Position numbers and translations under genes: made by a program. The notes beneath the pieces were generated by a model that ran no database searches, had not been told where the DNA came from, and worked only from the letters and a program-made list of their open reading frames with translations. From JAWVYT01 sp964605205 (lineage in GTDB: Bacteria; Gemmatimonadota; Gemmatimonadetes; Longimicrobiales; RSA9): DNA of 19,266 nt. Of this stretch, positions 1-6,004 are shown one piece after another; positions within the stretch are counted from its first letter, which is position 1, and every line of letters starts with the position of its first letter. The stretch lies in the NCBI GenBank assembly GCA_964605205.1, contig CAZSBL010000059.1:1-19266 (forward strand). The letters are read 5' to 3'.

Positions 1-277
1 GGGGGGTGGCGGGTGGGGGGAGGGGGGGGCGGCCGGGGATTGACTTCGGCGCGTTTCCCTGTCTGTCGGGCCCCGGCCGCGATGGGGGGAACCGGGTTCC
101 TGGCGGGGCTCGATTCCCGGGGTCGCCTGGAGCGGTCGCGGTGGAGTCTGCGTTCCAGGCTTGATGGGGGGAGTGGGGGTGAGCATCCGCGGCGCTGCGC
201 GGCTCCGCCGCGGGGGCGCACCCGAGGTGGTGGAGCCGGTGATGCAGGCGCAGCAGCGCCGCTCTACCGGGACAACT
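1..277. other. Gene-free flank with G-run tract and hairpin
   Basis: I see no convincing gene here; the open frames lack family features and look like high-GC noise. Bases 1-38 contain at least five runs of three or more G on the plus strand, so G-quadruplex formation is possible. A perfect 8-bp inverted repeat (187-194 with 206-213, 11-nt loop) forms a GC hairpin. It could end minus-strand transcripts arriving from the HEAT operon, but it has no T tract, so that is a guess. Confidence 0.5.
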
Positions 278-450
278 CCCCAAACAACCGTCTCTCGCGA
301 CATTCCTTGGGGGATTCCCTACGCATATCGTTGGGAATCCCCCAAACAACGCCGACCGGCCAAGCTTGTTTGGGGGAAAGGCTACGATATTCGTATGAAA
401 GTCCCCGAGCACCGCCCGCGACCGGCGTTGTTTGGGGGATTTTCCCGAAT
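278..450. repeat. Tandem array of degenerate ~62-bp palindromic repeats
   Basis: About three units start near 278, 339 and 403. Each has a C4-5 block followed by AAACAACG or a decayed version of it, then about 30 bp later TTGGGGGA or TTGTTTGGGGGA, and (in the first two) CTACG-ATAT-CGT. The G5 blocks begin at 309, 372 and 434, giving a period of 62-63 bp. Inverted repeats are perfect in two places: 307-319 with 333-345 (13 bp), and 339-349 with 366-376 (11 bp). The array touches the broken 3' end of the HEAT remnant on the minus strand. It resembles a REP/BIME-type or miniature mobile repeat, but I do not recognise the family. Confidence 0.75.
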
Positions 451-488
451 GTGAGCACCGACCAACCGCCGGCCCGGCACGCGGCCGG

Positions 489-740
489 GCTCAGGATCTC
501 CTCGAACAGCGCCACCGCCCGCGGGTCGTCGAAGTCCGCCAACCAGAAGAGCGCCCGACCTACCACCCGGGCGTCGTCCATGGTCCGGACGATCTCGATG
601 AGGAGCGGGATGGCCTGATCGTCGGGGAGCCGGGAGAGGGCGAAGACGGCGGCCTCGCGGATCTCGTCGTCCTCGGTCCTGTCGCGGACGATCCCGCCGA
701 GCTCGGTGACGGCCTTGCGGGCCGCCCGGCGGGGCGCGTC
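489..740 (-). pseudogene. Remnant of a second HEAT-repeat gene (C-terminal end only)
   Basis: Reading leftwards, this frame encodes about 80 residues of clear HEAT solenoid, including REAAVFALSRLPDDQAIPLL and GRALFWLADFDDPRAVALF, and ends at EEIL near 489. These repeats closely resemble the FWL-type HEAT repeats of the gene just upstream, so it looks like a paralogue that once followed it in the operon. I find no ATG, GTG or TTG in this frame between the upstream gene's stop (773) and the repeat core; the first ATG (581) lies inside a repeat. On the 3' side the frame runs on into the palindromic array before a stop at 264. The best explanation is 5' deletion or frameshift plus repeat-array damage at the 3' end. 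A short translated fragment from 581 cannot be excluded. Confidence 0.6.
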
Positions 741-772
741 GTGCGCATGGGTGCTAACGGTGGTACGCTCCC

Positions 773-2326
773 TCAGCTCCCGCCCTCGTTCGCGCCCCCG
801 CTGCCGCCCGGCTCGGCGAGGATCTCGAGGAGGACGTCGGCGGCGCGCTCGTCGTTGGAGTTGCCGAGCCAGAAGATGGCGCGGCTGCGGAGCTGGGTGT
901 CGGTCTCGGTGCGTGCGATCTCGATGAGCCGGTCGATGGCGGCCGGGTCTTGGCTCTCGGAGAGGCCGAAGATGATGCGCTCCTTCAGCGTCCGGTTGTC
1001 GAGCTGCCCGTAGAGGCGGCCCAGCTCGTCCGCCGAGATCCCGGCCTCGGCGGCCCAGAAGACGGCGCGGCTGCGGACCTCCGTGGAACGGTTCGCATCG
1101 GTGGCCACGGACAGGAGCCAGCGGGCGTCCTCCGGCCGCTCGGTCTGCCCGACGGCGAAGAGGATCCGCTCGGCGAGCCGGTCGTCGTCGACGACGTCGA
1201 ACATCCGCTTCAGGAGCTCGATATCCTCACTGGTGCCCTCCTCGGCGAGCCAGAAGACCGCGCGCTCCCGGAGCCGTGTCGGCATCTCCGGGTCCTGGGC
1301 CACGCGGCGCACCACCTGCAGCGCCCGGGGGCTGTCGTGCTGGGAGAGGGCGAAGATGGCGCGCTCGCGGATCCGGGTGTCGTCGGACTCCTCGACGAAC
1401 CGGGCGAGGGCGTCGACGGCCCGCTCGTCATCCACCTCGGAGAGCCAGAAGACGGCCTGGCGCCGGACCTCGAGGTCCGGGTCGCTGTTCGCCGCCTCCA
1501 GCAGGATGTCCACCGACTCCGGTGCCTCCTTCTCGGCGATAAGGAATACGGCGCGGCGCCGCAGCACCACGCTGCACGCGTCCCGTCGCTGCATGACCTG
1601 GTGCAGCACGGGCATGGCCCGATCGGTGTTCATGTGGAGAAGCGCGTTCAGCGCCGCGAGCTGGGTTTCGGTCTGCTCCCGGCACTCCTGCGGCAGGTCG
1701 TCCATGCCGGTGTGCCCCATGGACTCGGCGATCATGCCGGCCCGGGCGACGCCCTCGGCCACGGCCCGGGCGATCTCACCGCTGTGGGCGGCAACCTCCT
1801 CGGCGGCGATGGCCATTCCTCTGGCCACCTCCGCGCTGATCACCTCGCTCATCCCCGCCAGCTCGTTGGCGACGGAGACGATCTCCGCGGCCGCCCGCTC
1901 GTTGCCGCGGCGGGCGAGCATCCCCCGGACGCGGGTCGCCAGCGAGCGGGCGTCGCCGTTCTCGCGCGTCGACGCCTCCGGGTAGCGCTCGGCCTGGAGC
2001 TCCAGCAGCGCCAGCGCCTCTTCGAGCTCGTCGGTGCCATCCAGCCGGTACCGGTTGAACGCCTCCCAGTAGAGGGCGTTGGGGGCGTAGCTGGAGCGGG
2101 CGTGCCGGTTCCAGATCTCGTGGAACAGCTCCGCGGCGCGCTCGTGGTCGCGATTCGTCATGGCCTCCCGGGCCGCCCGGTAGAGCGAGTCGGCCGGGTC
2201 CTCCTGGTCCCAGGCGGCGGGCGCCTCGGCCAGCGGCGCCGGCGAGACGGTCCGGGCCATGGCCTGCGACGTGGCTCCCGCGGGCACCAGCAGCAGTGCG
2301 ATCAGTCCGATTGTGGTCTTTCTCAT
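773..2326 (-). CDS. Exported TPR/HEAT-repeat protein of the sigma-factor operon
   Basis: The 517-residue product begins with a Sec-type signal peptide (about residues 1-24: basic MRKT, hydrophobic core, AMA cleavage site). A TPR-like helical region follows (about 35-110, with paired helices such as YRAAREAMTNRDHERAAELF), then an Ala/Glu-rich stretch (about 135-190), then eight or so HEAT repeats from about 210 to 505. The repeats carry a recurring R-x-R-A-x-FWL/FAL core and acidic turns (RERAIFALSQHDSPRAL, RSRAIFWLGNSNDERAA). No catalytic motif is visible; HEAT and TPR solenoids bind proteins. The ATG has a good Shine-Dalgarno (AAGGAGC), and the gene starts 11 bp after the anti-sigma stop, so it is almost certainly co-transcribed. 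I infer a periplasmic scaffold or sensor feeding the sigma/anti-sigma pair. The exact function is unknown. Confidence 0.85.
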   Translation of the reverse strand: MRKTTIGLIALLLVPAGATSQAMARTVSPAPLAEAPAAWDQEDPADSLYRAAREAMTNRDHERAAELFHEIWNRHARSSYAPNALYWEAFNRYRLDGTDELEEALALLELQAERYPEASTRENGDARSLATRVRGMLARRGNERAAAEIVSVANELAGMSEVISAEVARGMAIAAEEVAAHSGEIARAVAEGVARAGMIAESMGHTGMDDLPQECREQTETQLAALNALLHMNTDRAMPVLHQVMQRRDACSVVLRRRAVFLIAEKEAPESVDILLEAANSDPDLEVRRQAVFWLSEVDDERAVDALARFVEESDDTRIRERAIFALSQHDSPRALQVVRRVAQDPEMPTRLRERAVFWLAEEGTSEDIELLKRMFDVVDDDRLAERILFAVGQTERPEDARWLLSVATDANRSTEVRSRAVFWAAEAGISADELGRLYGQLDNRTLKERIIFGLSESQDPAAIDRLIEIARTETDTQLRSRAIFWLGNSNDERAADVLLEILAEPGGSGGANEGGS

Positions 2327-2337
2327 GGTTCTGCTCC

Positions 2338-2973
2338 TTACAGCGAAATATCCGCAGGGGCCGCGGCCGTGCGCAGCTTGGCCATCAGCTGCTGCTGCCG
2401 GATCCCTTCTCCGATCAGCTCGTCATCCCGGTCTCCGCCCGCGCTGGCGATCTGCACCAGCACCAGCTCGAGGTCGGCCAGCAGGCTGGCCATCTCCGGG
2501 TCGTCGGCGACCCGGGAATCGAGGAGCACGCGCGTGGTGGACAGGAGGTCCCGGGCCCAGTCGGCGGTGGCCGCCCGATCGCCGGTCGAGGTCGTGGCCG
2601 ACGCCGCCTGGAAGAGCGTGAGCAGCGCTTCCGCGTCACTCATGTGCTCCGCCGTGGCCAGCCGTACCGGTGTGGACGGCGCGCTCCGCTCCACCGCCAC
2701 CGGCGCGCTGGCCGGGGCCGGCGTGGTGTCCCGCGTCAGGCGACCCAGCCCGAAGCCCACCGCCAGCGTGGCGGCCGCCGCGAGCCCGATGGCCCACGGG
2801 GTGCCCCACCTCGAACAGCGGGCCCGTGCCCGTCGCCGCGCGCTCAGCTCATCCGTCCGCCGCCGTGGCAGTTCCGACCGGATCGCCTCCCACATCTCCT
2901 CGCGGGGCACGTCCGGCGGCTCGTTGTAGTCCCGTGCGGCGTGTATCATCCGCTCCAGCTCCTCCGGCTTCAT
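2338..2973 (-). CDS. Single-pass anti-sigma-like membrane protein
   Basis: The start chosen is the ATG at 2973 (211 residues, MKPEELERMIHAARDY). Its ATGA overlaps the TGA of the sigma gene, the usual translational coupling of sigma and anti-sigma. The frame is open further upstream, but only as an antiparallel or shifted shadow of the sigma gene. Residues 1-57 are charged and presumably cytoplasmic. A transmembrane helix spans about 59-78 (WAIGLAAAATLAVGFGLGRL), and residues 80-211 would be periplasmic and mainly helical. The N-terminal part has no HxxxCxxC zinc motif, so it is not a classical zinc anti-sigma factor. The assignment rests on position, topology and size; sequence similarity is not obvious to me. 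Confidence 0.75.
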   Translation of the reverse strand: MKPEELERMIHAARDYNEPPDVPREEMWEAIRSELPRRRTDELSARRRARARCSRWGTPWAIGLAAAATLAVGFGLGRLTRDTTPAPASAPVAVERSAPSTPVRLATAEHMSDAEALLTLFQAASATTSTGDRAATADWARDLLSTTRVLLDSRVADDPEMASLLADLELVLVQIASAGGDRDDELIGEGIRQQQLMAKLRTAAAPADISL

Positions 2974-3518
2974 ACCGCGTACTCCTCCGCAAAATCCGAC
3001 AGCTCCTCCTGCAGCATCTGCCTCGCCCGGTGCAGCCGGGCCTTGGAGGTGCCCGTGGCGACCTCCAGCGAGCCGCCGATCTCGGCGTGCGTGTATCCCT
3101 CCACGTCGTGCATCACGAACACCATCCGGTAGATGTCCGGCAGGCCATCGATAGCCGCGTGCAGCCGCTCCTTCAGGTCCGGCTCCGCCCGCTCCTTCCG
3201 GGCCGCCACCGGCATGGCTGGCACCTCGTCCATCTCCACCTCCCGCTTCCGTGTCCGCTTCACTTTCCGAAGCCCGTTCAGTGTCACCGACTTCGTGATC
3301 GAGTAGAGCCACGTGGAGAGCGCCGCGTCGCCGCGGAACTGGTCCAGCCGGCCGAACGCCCGGATGAACGTCTCCTGCGTGAACTCCCGGGCCAGATCCT
3401 CGTCGCCGGCCATGCGGTAGCACAGCCGGTAGACCCGATCCACGTGGTCGTCGTAGAGCCGGCGTGCTGCGGCTTCATCGCCGTCCAGCACCCGCTCGAT
3501 CATCTGTTGCTCGCTCAA
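2970..3518 (-). CDS. ECF-type RNA polymerase sigma factor
   Basis: The 182-residue protein has the two-domain ECF layout: region 2 at about 17-86 (LYDDHVDRVYRLCYRMAGDE, then the DLAREFTQETFIRAF segment and STWLYSITKS) and region 4 at about 115-170 (LPDIYRMVFVMHDVEGYTHA, then IGGSLEVATGTSKARLHRAR, the helix-turn-helix that reads the -35 element). The linker of about 25 residues is basic then acidic. The TTG at 3518 is the longest in-frame start and has no clear ribosome site. The ATG at 3503 (residue 6), preceded by GAGCGAG, is a reasonable alternative and loses nothing conserved. It is first in a leftward operon with the anti-sigma-like and HEAT genes. Autoregulation is typical of the class, but I could not pick out its promoter confidently. 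Confidence 0.92.
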   Translation of the reverse strand: MSEQQMIERVLDGDEAAARRLYDDHVDRVYRLCYRMAGDEDLAREFTQETFIRAFGRLDQFRGDAALSTWLYSITKSVTLNGLRKVKRTRKREVEMDEVPAMPVAARKERAEPDLKERLHAAIDGLPDIYRMVFVMHDVEGYTHAEIGGSLEVATGTSKARLHRARQMLQEELSDFAEEYAV

Positions 3519-3600
3519 TCGCGATCGTCGTTGAACGGTTTCGGTCTCACTTCACCCCTTGGGACACACCCCTTCGCTGTAGGGTTGCGTCCATGGTAAC

Positions 3601-3636
3601 CCCATGCCCATGCCCATACCCATGCCCACGCCCGAC
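3601..3636. repeat. CCCATG hexamer microsatellite
   Basis: Six tandem hexamers (CCCATG, CCCATG, CCCATA, CCCATG, CCCACG, CCCGAC) decay from left to right. They lie in the divergent region between the sigma gene start (3518) and the DUF302 gene start (3753), about 85-120 bp upstream of the former. Slippage here would change promoter spacing, not a reading frame. Confidence 0.85.
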
Positions 3637-3752
3637 ACTGCATCCCGGCCCGCAACTTGCCTCACGGGTTTGTCGACTGTGGTACCTATCAGACAGACCG
3701 GCGGACCGGCCTCGCCCGGCCCGCCCACACGACTTCAGAACTGGAGGCAGAC

Positions 3753-4154
3753 ATGACGCAGACAACGGCCAGCTACGCACTCTTCAAGACCGTCGACCTC
3801 TCCTTCGAAGAAGCGGACTCACGCGTGCGCGAGGAGCTTCAGAAGGAGGGCTTCGGTGTCCTCACGGAGATCGATGTGAAGGCCACGCTGAAGAAGAAGC
3901 TGGACGTGGACTTCCAGAAGTATGAGATCCTGGGCGCGTGCAACCCGCCGCTGGCCCACCAGGCGCTGGGCCGCGAGATCGACGTCGGGCTGCTCCTGCC
4001 GTGCAATGTGGTGGTCCGGGAGACCGACGACGGCCGCACGGTGGTCGAGGCACTGGACCCGGTCAAGCAGCTCTCGGTGGCCGACACCCCGGAGCTCTCG
4101 GAGCTCGCCACGGAGGTGCGTGAGCGGATGGAGCGCGTGATCGCCGCCGTCTAG
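3753..4154 (+). CDS. DUF302 domain protein
   Basis: The 133-residue soluble protein matches the DUF302/COG3439 pattern in length and motifs: SFEEADSRVREELQKEGFGV at about 17-36, TEIDVKATLKKKL, a YEILGACNPPLAHQAL segment near 58-73, IDVGLLLPCNVVVRE, then a short charged C-terminal helix. No signal peptide or membrane helix is present. The start at 3753 is fixed by a GGAGG ribosome site a few bases upstream; the open frame reaches back to 3657, but those residues look non-coding. It is transcribed alone, divergently from the sigma operon, and is followed by a strong terminator. DUF302 proteins have no firmly established reaction; some associate with redox or stress genes. Identity as DUF302 is confident, function is not. 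Confidence 0.9.
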   Translation: MTQTTASYALFKTVDLSFEEADSRVREELQKEGFGVLTEIDVKATLKKKLDVDFQKYEILGACNPPLAHQALGREIDVGLLLPCNVVVRETDDGRTVVEALDPVKQLSVADTPELSELATEVRERMERVIAAV

Positions 4155-4159
4155 CGACG

Positions 4160-4235
4160 GGAGACGCAGGGTCAGGATCCCGTTTCGTTCCGGTGGCTTC
4201 CGGTTTTCGGTAGCCCCGAACCCTGTCGCGTCTCC
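4160..4235 (+). other. Long imperfect hairpin in the DUF302 3'UTR
   Basis: GGAGACGC (4160-4167) pairs with GCGTCTCC (4228-4235). The next AGGGT (4168-4172) pairs with ACCCT (4220-4224) across a 3-nt bulge, and a small CCGG-CCGG stem sits inside. It begins 6 bp after the stop codon and precedes the intrinsic terminator, so the transcript would end in two stacked structures, possibly protecting the mRNA 3' end. The 76-nt length is tRNA-like, but no T arm can be built. Confidence 0.6.
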
Positions 4236-4246
4236 AAAACAGAAGA

Positions 4247-4283
4247 AGGCGCCGCCGGTATTTTGCCGACGGCGCCTCCTTTT
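4247..4283 (+). terminator. Intrinsic terminator of the DUF302 gene
   Basis: An 11-bp GC-rich stem with one mismatch (AGGCGCCG-C-CGG at 4247-4258, CCG-A-CGGCGCCT at 4266-4277) has a 7-nt loop and is followed by CC and four T. It lies about 95 bp after the DUF302 stop codon on the same strand. Confidence 0.8.
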
Positions 4284-4297
4284 CGTCTGCCGCAATC

Positions 4298-4440
4298 CTG
4301 ACGCGATGCCGCGATCGGCACACGTCAGCCGGACAGCTTATGTCTGCGAAATAACCTACTCGGCTATGCGCCGATCAGGAGATCGCTTGCCCGTGTCAGG
4401 TTGCGGACAGTACTAGGACTTACAGACAAGGATCACCTCC
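4298..4440. other. Structured, lower-GC intergenic segment
   Basis: No gene is supported here. There is a stem of 6+5 bp around a CGAT loop (CTGACG 4298-4303 with CGTCAG 4323-4328; TGCCG 4307-4311 with CGGCA 4316-4320). A second hairpin is TCGGC (4360-4364) with GCCGA (4370-4374). TGTCTGCGA can pair over 9 bp, with two G-T pairs, to a downstream TTGCGGACA, enclosing the second hairpin. Base composition is visibly less GC-rich than the flanking genes. The minus strand carries a perfect extended Shine-Dalgarno at 4441-4430. Confidence 0.45.
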
Positions 4441-4563
4441 TGTTACGGTGGAAAAATCGGGCTTTGGCACCAGCGGGATTCGCTCCCGCGGTCCATCGGC
4501 GACGCCTCCTTGGACCTCGCCTCCGGCCCAGTCGCCTCCCCGGCGACGGCCCAAACGTAACGG
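4440..4563. other. Cloverleaf-like inverted-repeat cluster, candidate structured RNA
   Basis: An outer stem (CTGTTACG 4440-4447 with CGTAACGG 4556-4563, one G-T) and an inner GGGC/GCCC stem (4459-4462, 4549-4552) enclose three perfect hairpins: GCGGG-CCCGC (4473-4477/4485-4489), GGTCCA-TGGACC (4490-4495/4511-4516) and GTCGCC-GGCGAC (4531-4536/4542-4547). On the minus strand the last hairpin, loop AGCGAAT, resembles a tRNA T arm altered at the two T positions. It is followed by TGGTGCCA, and GATTTTT comes after the GCCC. It is not a functional tRNA. It could be a tRNA-derived remnant, an attachment-site relic, or an unrecognised small RNA. Confidence 0.4.
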
Positions 4564-4605
4564 CGAACATCTTTGGACACAAGGAGGTGGGAGATCGGCG
4601 ACCTG

Positions 4606-5841
4606 TCAGCCCTCGAATTCGGCCCGCTCGAACCGGTCCCACGGCACCAGCACCAGCGTGCCGTCGTCCCGCTCAATGTAGATACCCTTGTTGCCCTCGT
4701 CCACGTCGTTTGACTCGCCGAGCTCGAAGCTGCGGCCGTCCTTCAGCGTGACCCGGCTGGCGTCGTACGCCACCCGCTCGATGGACCGGATCGCCCCGAA
4801 CTCCACGTCGAGATCCACGCCGTCGCGCAGCTCGCCGTCGAGGATCTCCCAGCTGTACTCCTCGTCGTTGTCCCACCGGACGTGGCCGCTATGGCTCTCC
4901 CCGCCCCGGGCGTAGACCGTGCCCCGGAGCCGAGGGCCGCCGTCGAAGCCGCTGAGATCCACCGTCCCGGGAGGCGACCGGAAGTCCACACGCTTCAGCG
5001 CGTCCCACTCCACCCGGATCTCGCCCAGGGCCGGGTCTGCCACCATGATGTCCCGGTTGTCGTCATCGACGTCATTGCTGCCACGGAGCACCGGTGAAGT
5101 GCCGTCCGCAAGCGTCACCCTGGCCGCGCTCGAGCTGTACCGCTCGATGGCCCGGATCCGGGCGAACGGGATCTCGAGGTCCCGGTCTCCGTCCTCGCCA
5201 TCCAGCACGTCGGTGGTGAAGATCTCGTCCATGTCCCACGCGATGTAACCGGTGAACGACTGACCGTCGCGGGTCTCCAGCGTGCCGTAGAGACGCTCTC
5301 CCCACTGCGAGGGCGTGGTCGGGCCCTGGAGGAAGTCGATCACCCGCACATCCCGCCAGTCGAGCTCCACCTGCCCGCCACGGGGATCCTCCACCAGGAT
5401 ATCCAGCGACGAGCCCAGGTCCGCGCTGCCTTCGAGCTCTACTTCCTGGCCCGACTTCAGAACCAGTGTGGCGCGGCTCGAGCCCAGGGGCTCCAGCGAG
5501 CTGATGTGGCCGAACCGGATCCCCGACTGCGCCGACGACCCGATGTCCGAGCCCTCCTCGTCCCAGCTGATCCCGATCCCGAAAATCTCGATCCGCCGCT
5601 CCCGCCGCTCCGGCTCCCACCCCAACCGCTCCGCGTCGCGGCGGTTCCGCACCGGGATCTCCTTGCTCCCGCTCAGGATGTCGAACCACCCGCCCTCGTT
5701 GTCACTCCACCGGAGGAACCCCTCGTACCGGGAGCCGTCCGTGGTCACCACCCGGCCGTACAGCCGGCTCGGGTCGGCGTCCTGCGCCGCCGCGCCGGCG
5801 GCCAGCAGTGCGAAGAGTACTGCGATCAAGGCGCTGCGCAT
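4606..5841 (-). CDS. Exported protein with three tandem beta-rich repeats
   Basis: The 411-residue product starts with a signal peptide (MRSALIAVLFALLAAGAAAQ) and then repeats one module three times, at about 26-170, 183-287 and 304-409. Each module has an LYG/LRG-x-V strand, a DG/GG turn with Y/F/H-x-G, an RW/AW strand and a D-LDG/LSG turn. A second half follows: I-x-SIER or LEPLGSS, RVTL-x-DG, GS/ESNDVD, an acidic turn, and a final W-D-x-x-xRVDF/RAEF strand. Repeats 2 and 3 are closest; repeat 1 carries a ~35-residue insertion. The pattern suggests small SH3/Sm-like barrels in the periplasm or outer envelope. I do not recognise a named family and see no catalytic residues. GGAG precedes the ATG by about 11 bases. 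The gene stands alone, divergent from the tetR operon. Confidence 0.8.
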   Translation of the reverse strand: MRSALIAVLFALLAAGAAAQDADPSRLYGRVVTTDGSRYEGFLRWSDNEGGWFDILSGSKEIPVRNRRDAERLGWEPERRERRIEIFGIGISWDEEGSDIGSSAQSGIRFGHISSLEPLGSSRATLVLKSGQEVELEGSADLGSSLDILVEDPRGGQVELDWRDVRVIDFLQGPTTPSQWGERLYGTLETRDGQSFTGYIAWDMDEIFTTDVLDGEDGDRDLEIPFARIRAIERYSSSAARVTLADGTSPVLRGSNDVDDDNRDIMVADPALGEIRVEWDALKRVDFRSPPGTVDLSGFDGGPRLRGTVYARGGESHSGHVRWDNDEEYSWEILDGELRDGVDLDVEFGAIRSIERVAYDASRVTLKDGRSFELGESNDVDEGNKGIYIERDDGTLVLVPWDRFERAEFEG

Positions 5842-5943
5842 GATGAGGTGTCTCCTGCGGGTACACGTGTGTTCCGGTCCTCCAGTCCTCCAGCCCTACG
5901 AACGATGGCGGCGGTAGTTTCAGGCCCGCCGTATTCACCTCCC

Positions 5944-5971
5944 TTGACAGGCTGGCCGCGCGGTTTAACTT
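5944..5971 (+). promoter_or_regulatory. Candidate promoter of the tetR/efflux operon
   Basis: A perfect TTGACA lies at 5944-5949, and a weak -10 (TAACTT, 5966-5971) follows after a 16-bp spacer, about 33 bp before the tetR start codon. The poor -10 overlaps the first predicted operator palindrome, as expected for a repressed promoter. The -10 call is uncertain. Confidence 0.5.
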
Positions 5972-5997
5972 GTCAATTAGTTTAACCAATCAGTTAA
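5963..5997. promoter_or_regulatory. Paired palindromes, likely TetR operators
   Basis: An AT-rich island in GC-rich DNA contains two adjoining 16-bp inverted repeats sharing base 5982: AACT-N8-AGTT (5967-5982) and TTAAC-N6-GTTAA (5982-5997). GTTTAAC is also directly repeated at 5963-5969 and 5980-5986. They lie between the TTGACA box and the tetR start, the usual place for autorepression. Assignment to this TetR protein is by position. Confidence 0.6.
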
Positions 5998-6004
5998 TGA
6001 GGCC

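Noticed and set aside
278..450. CRISPR array
   Set aside because: The units are internally palindromic and degenerate throughout, with no constant repeat separated by unique spacers, and no cas gene is nearby.
950..2929. 659-codon plus-strand open frame opposite the HEAT and anti-sigma genes
   Set aside because: It is an antisense shadow in high-GC DNA. The minus strand has a signal peptide, HEAT motifs and ribosome sites, and the plus-strand translation has no family features.
2974..3423. 150-codon N-terminal extension of the anti-sigma frame
   Set aside because: It overlaps the sigma factor in another frame and is low-complexity. The ATG at 2973 gives classic ATGA coupling and a sensible protein start.
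4160..4235. Possible tRNA: 76 nt closed by a GGAGACG/CGTCTCC stem
   Set aside because: No 5-bp T stem with a 7-nt loop can be placed next to the acceptor stem, and no anticodon arm forms. It is better explained as a 3'UTR hairpin.
4430..4441. GGATCACCTCCT as the 3' end of a 16S rRNA gene
   Set aside because: Only the 12-mer matches. The preceding bases do not resemble the conserved 16S helix 45 region, so no rRNA gene is present.
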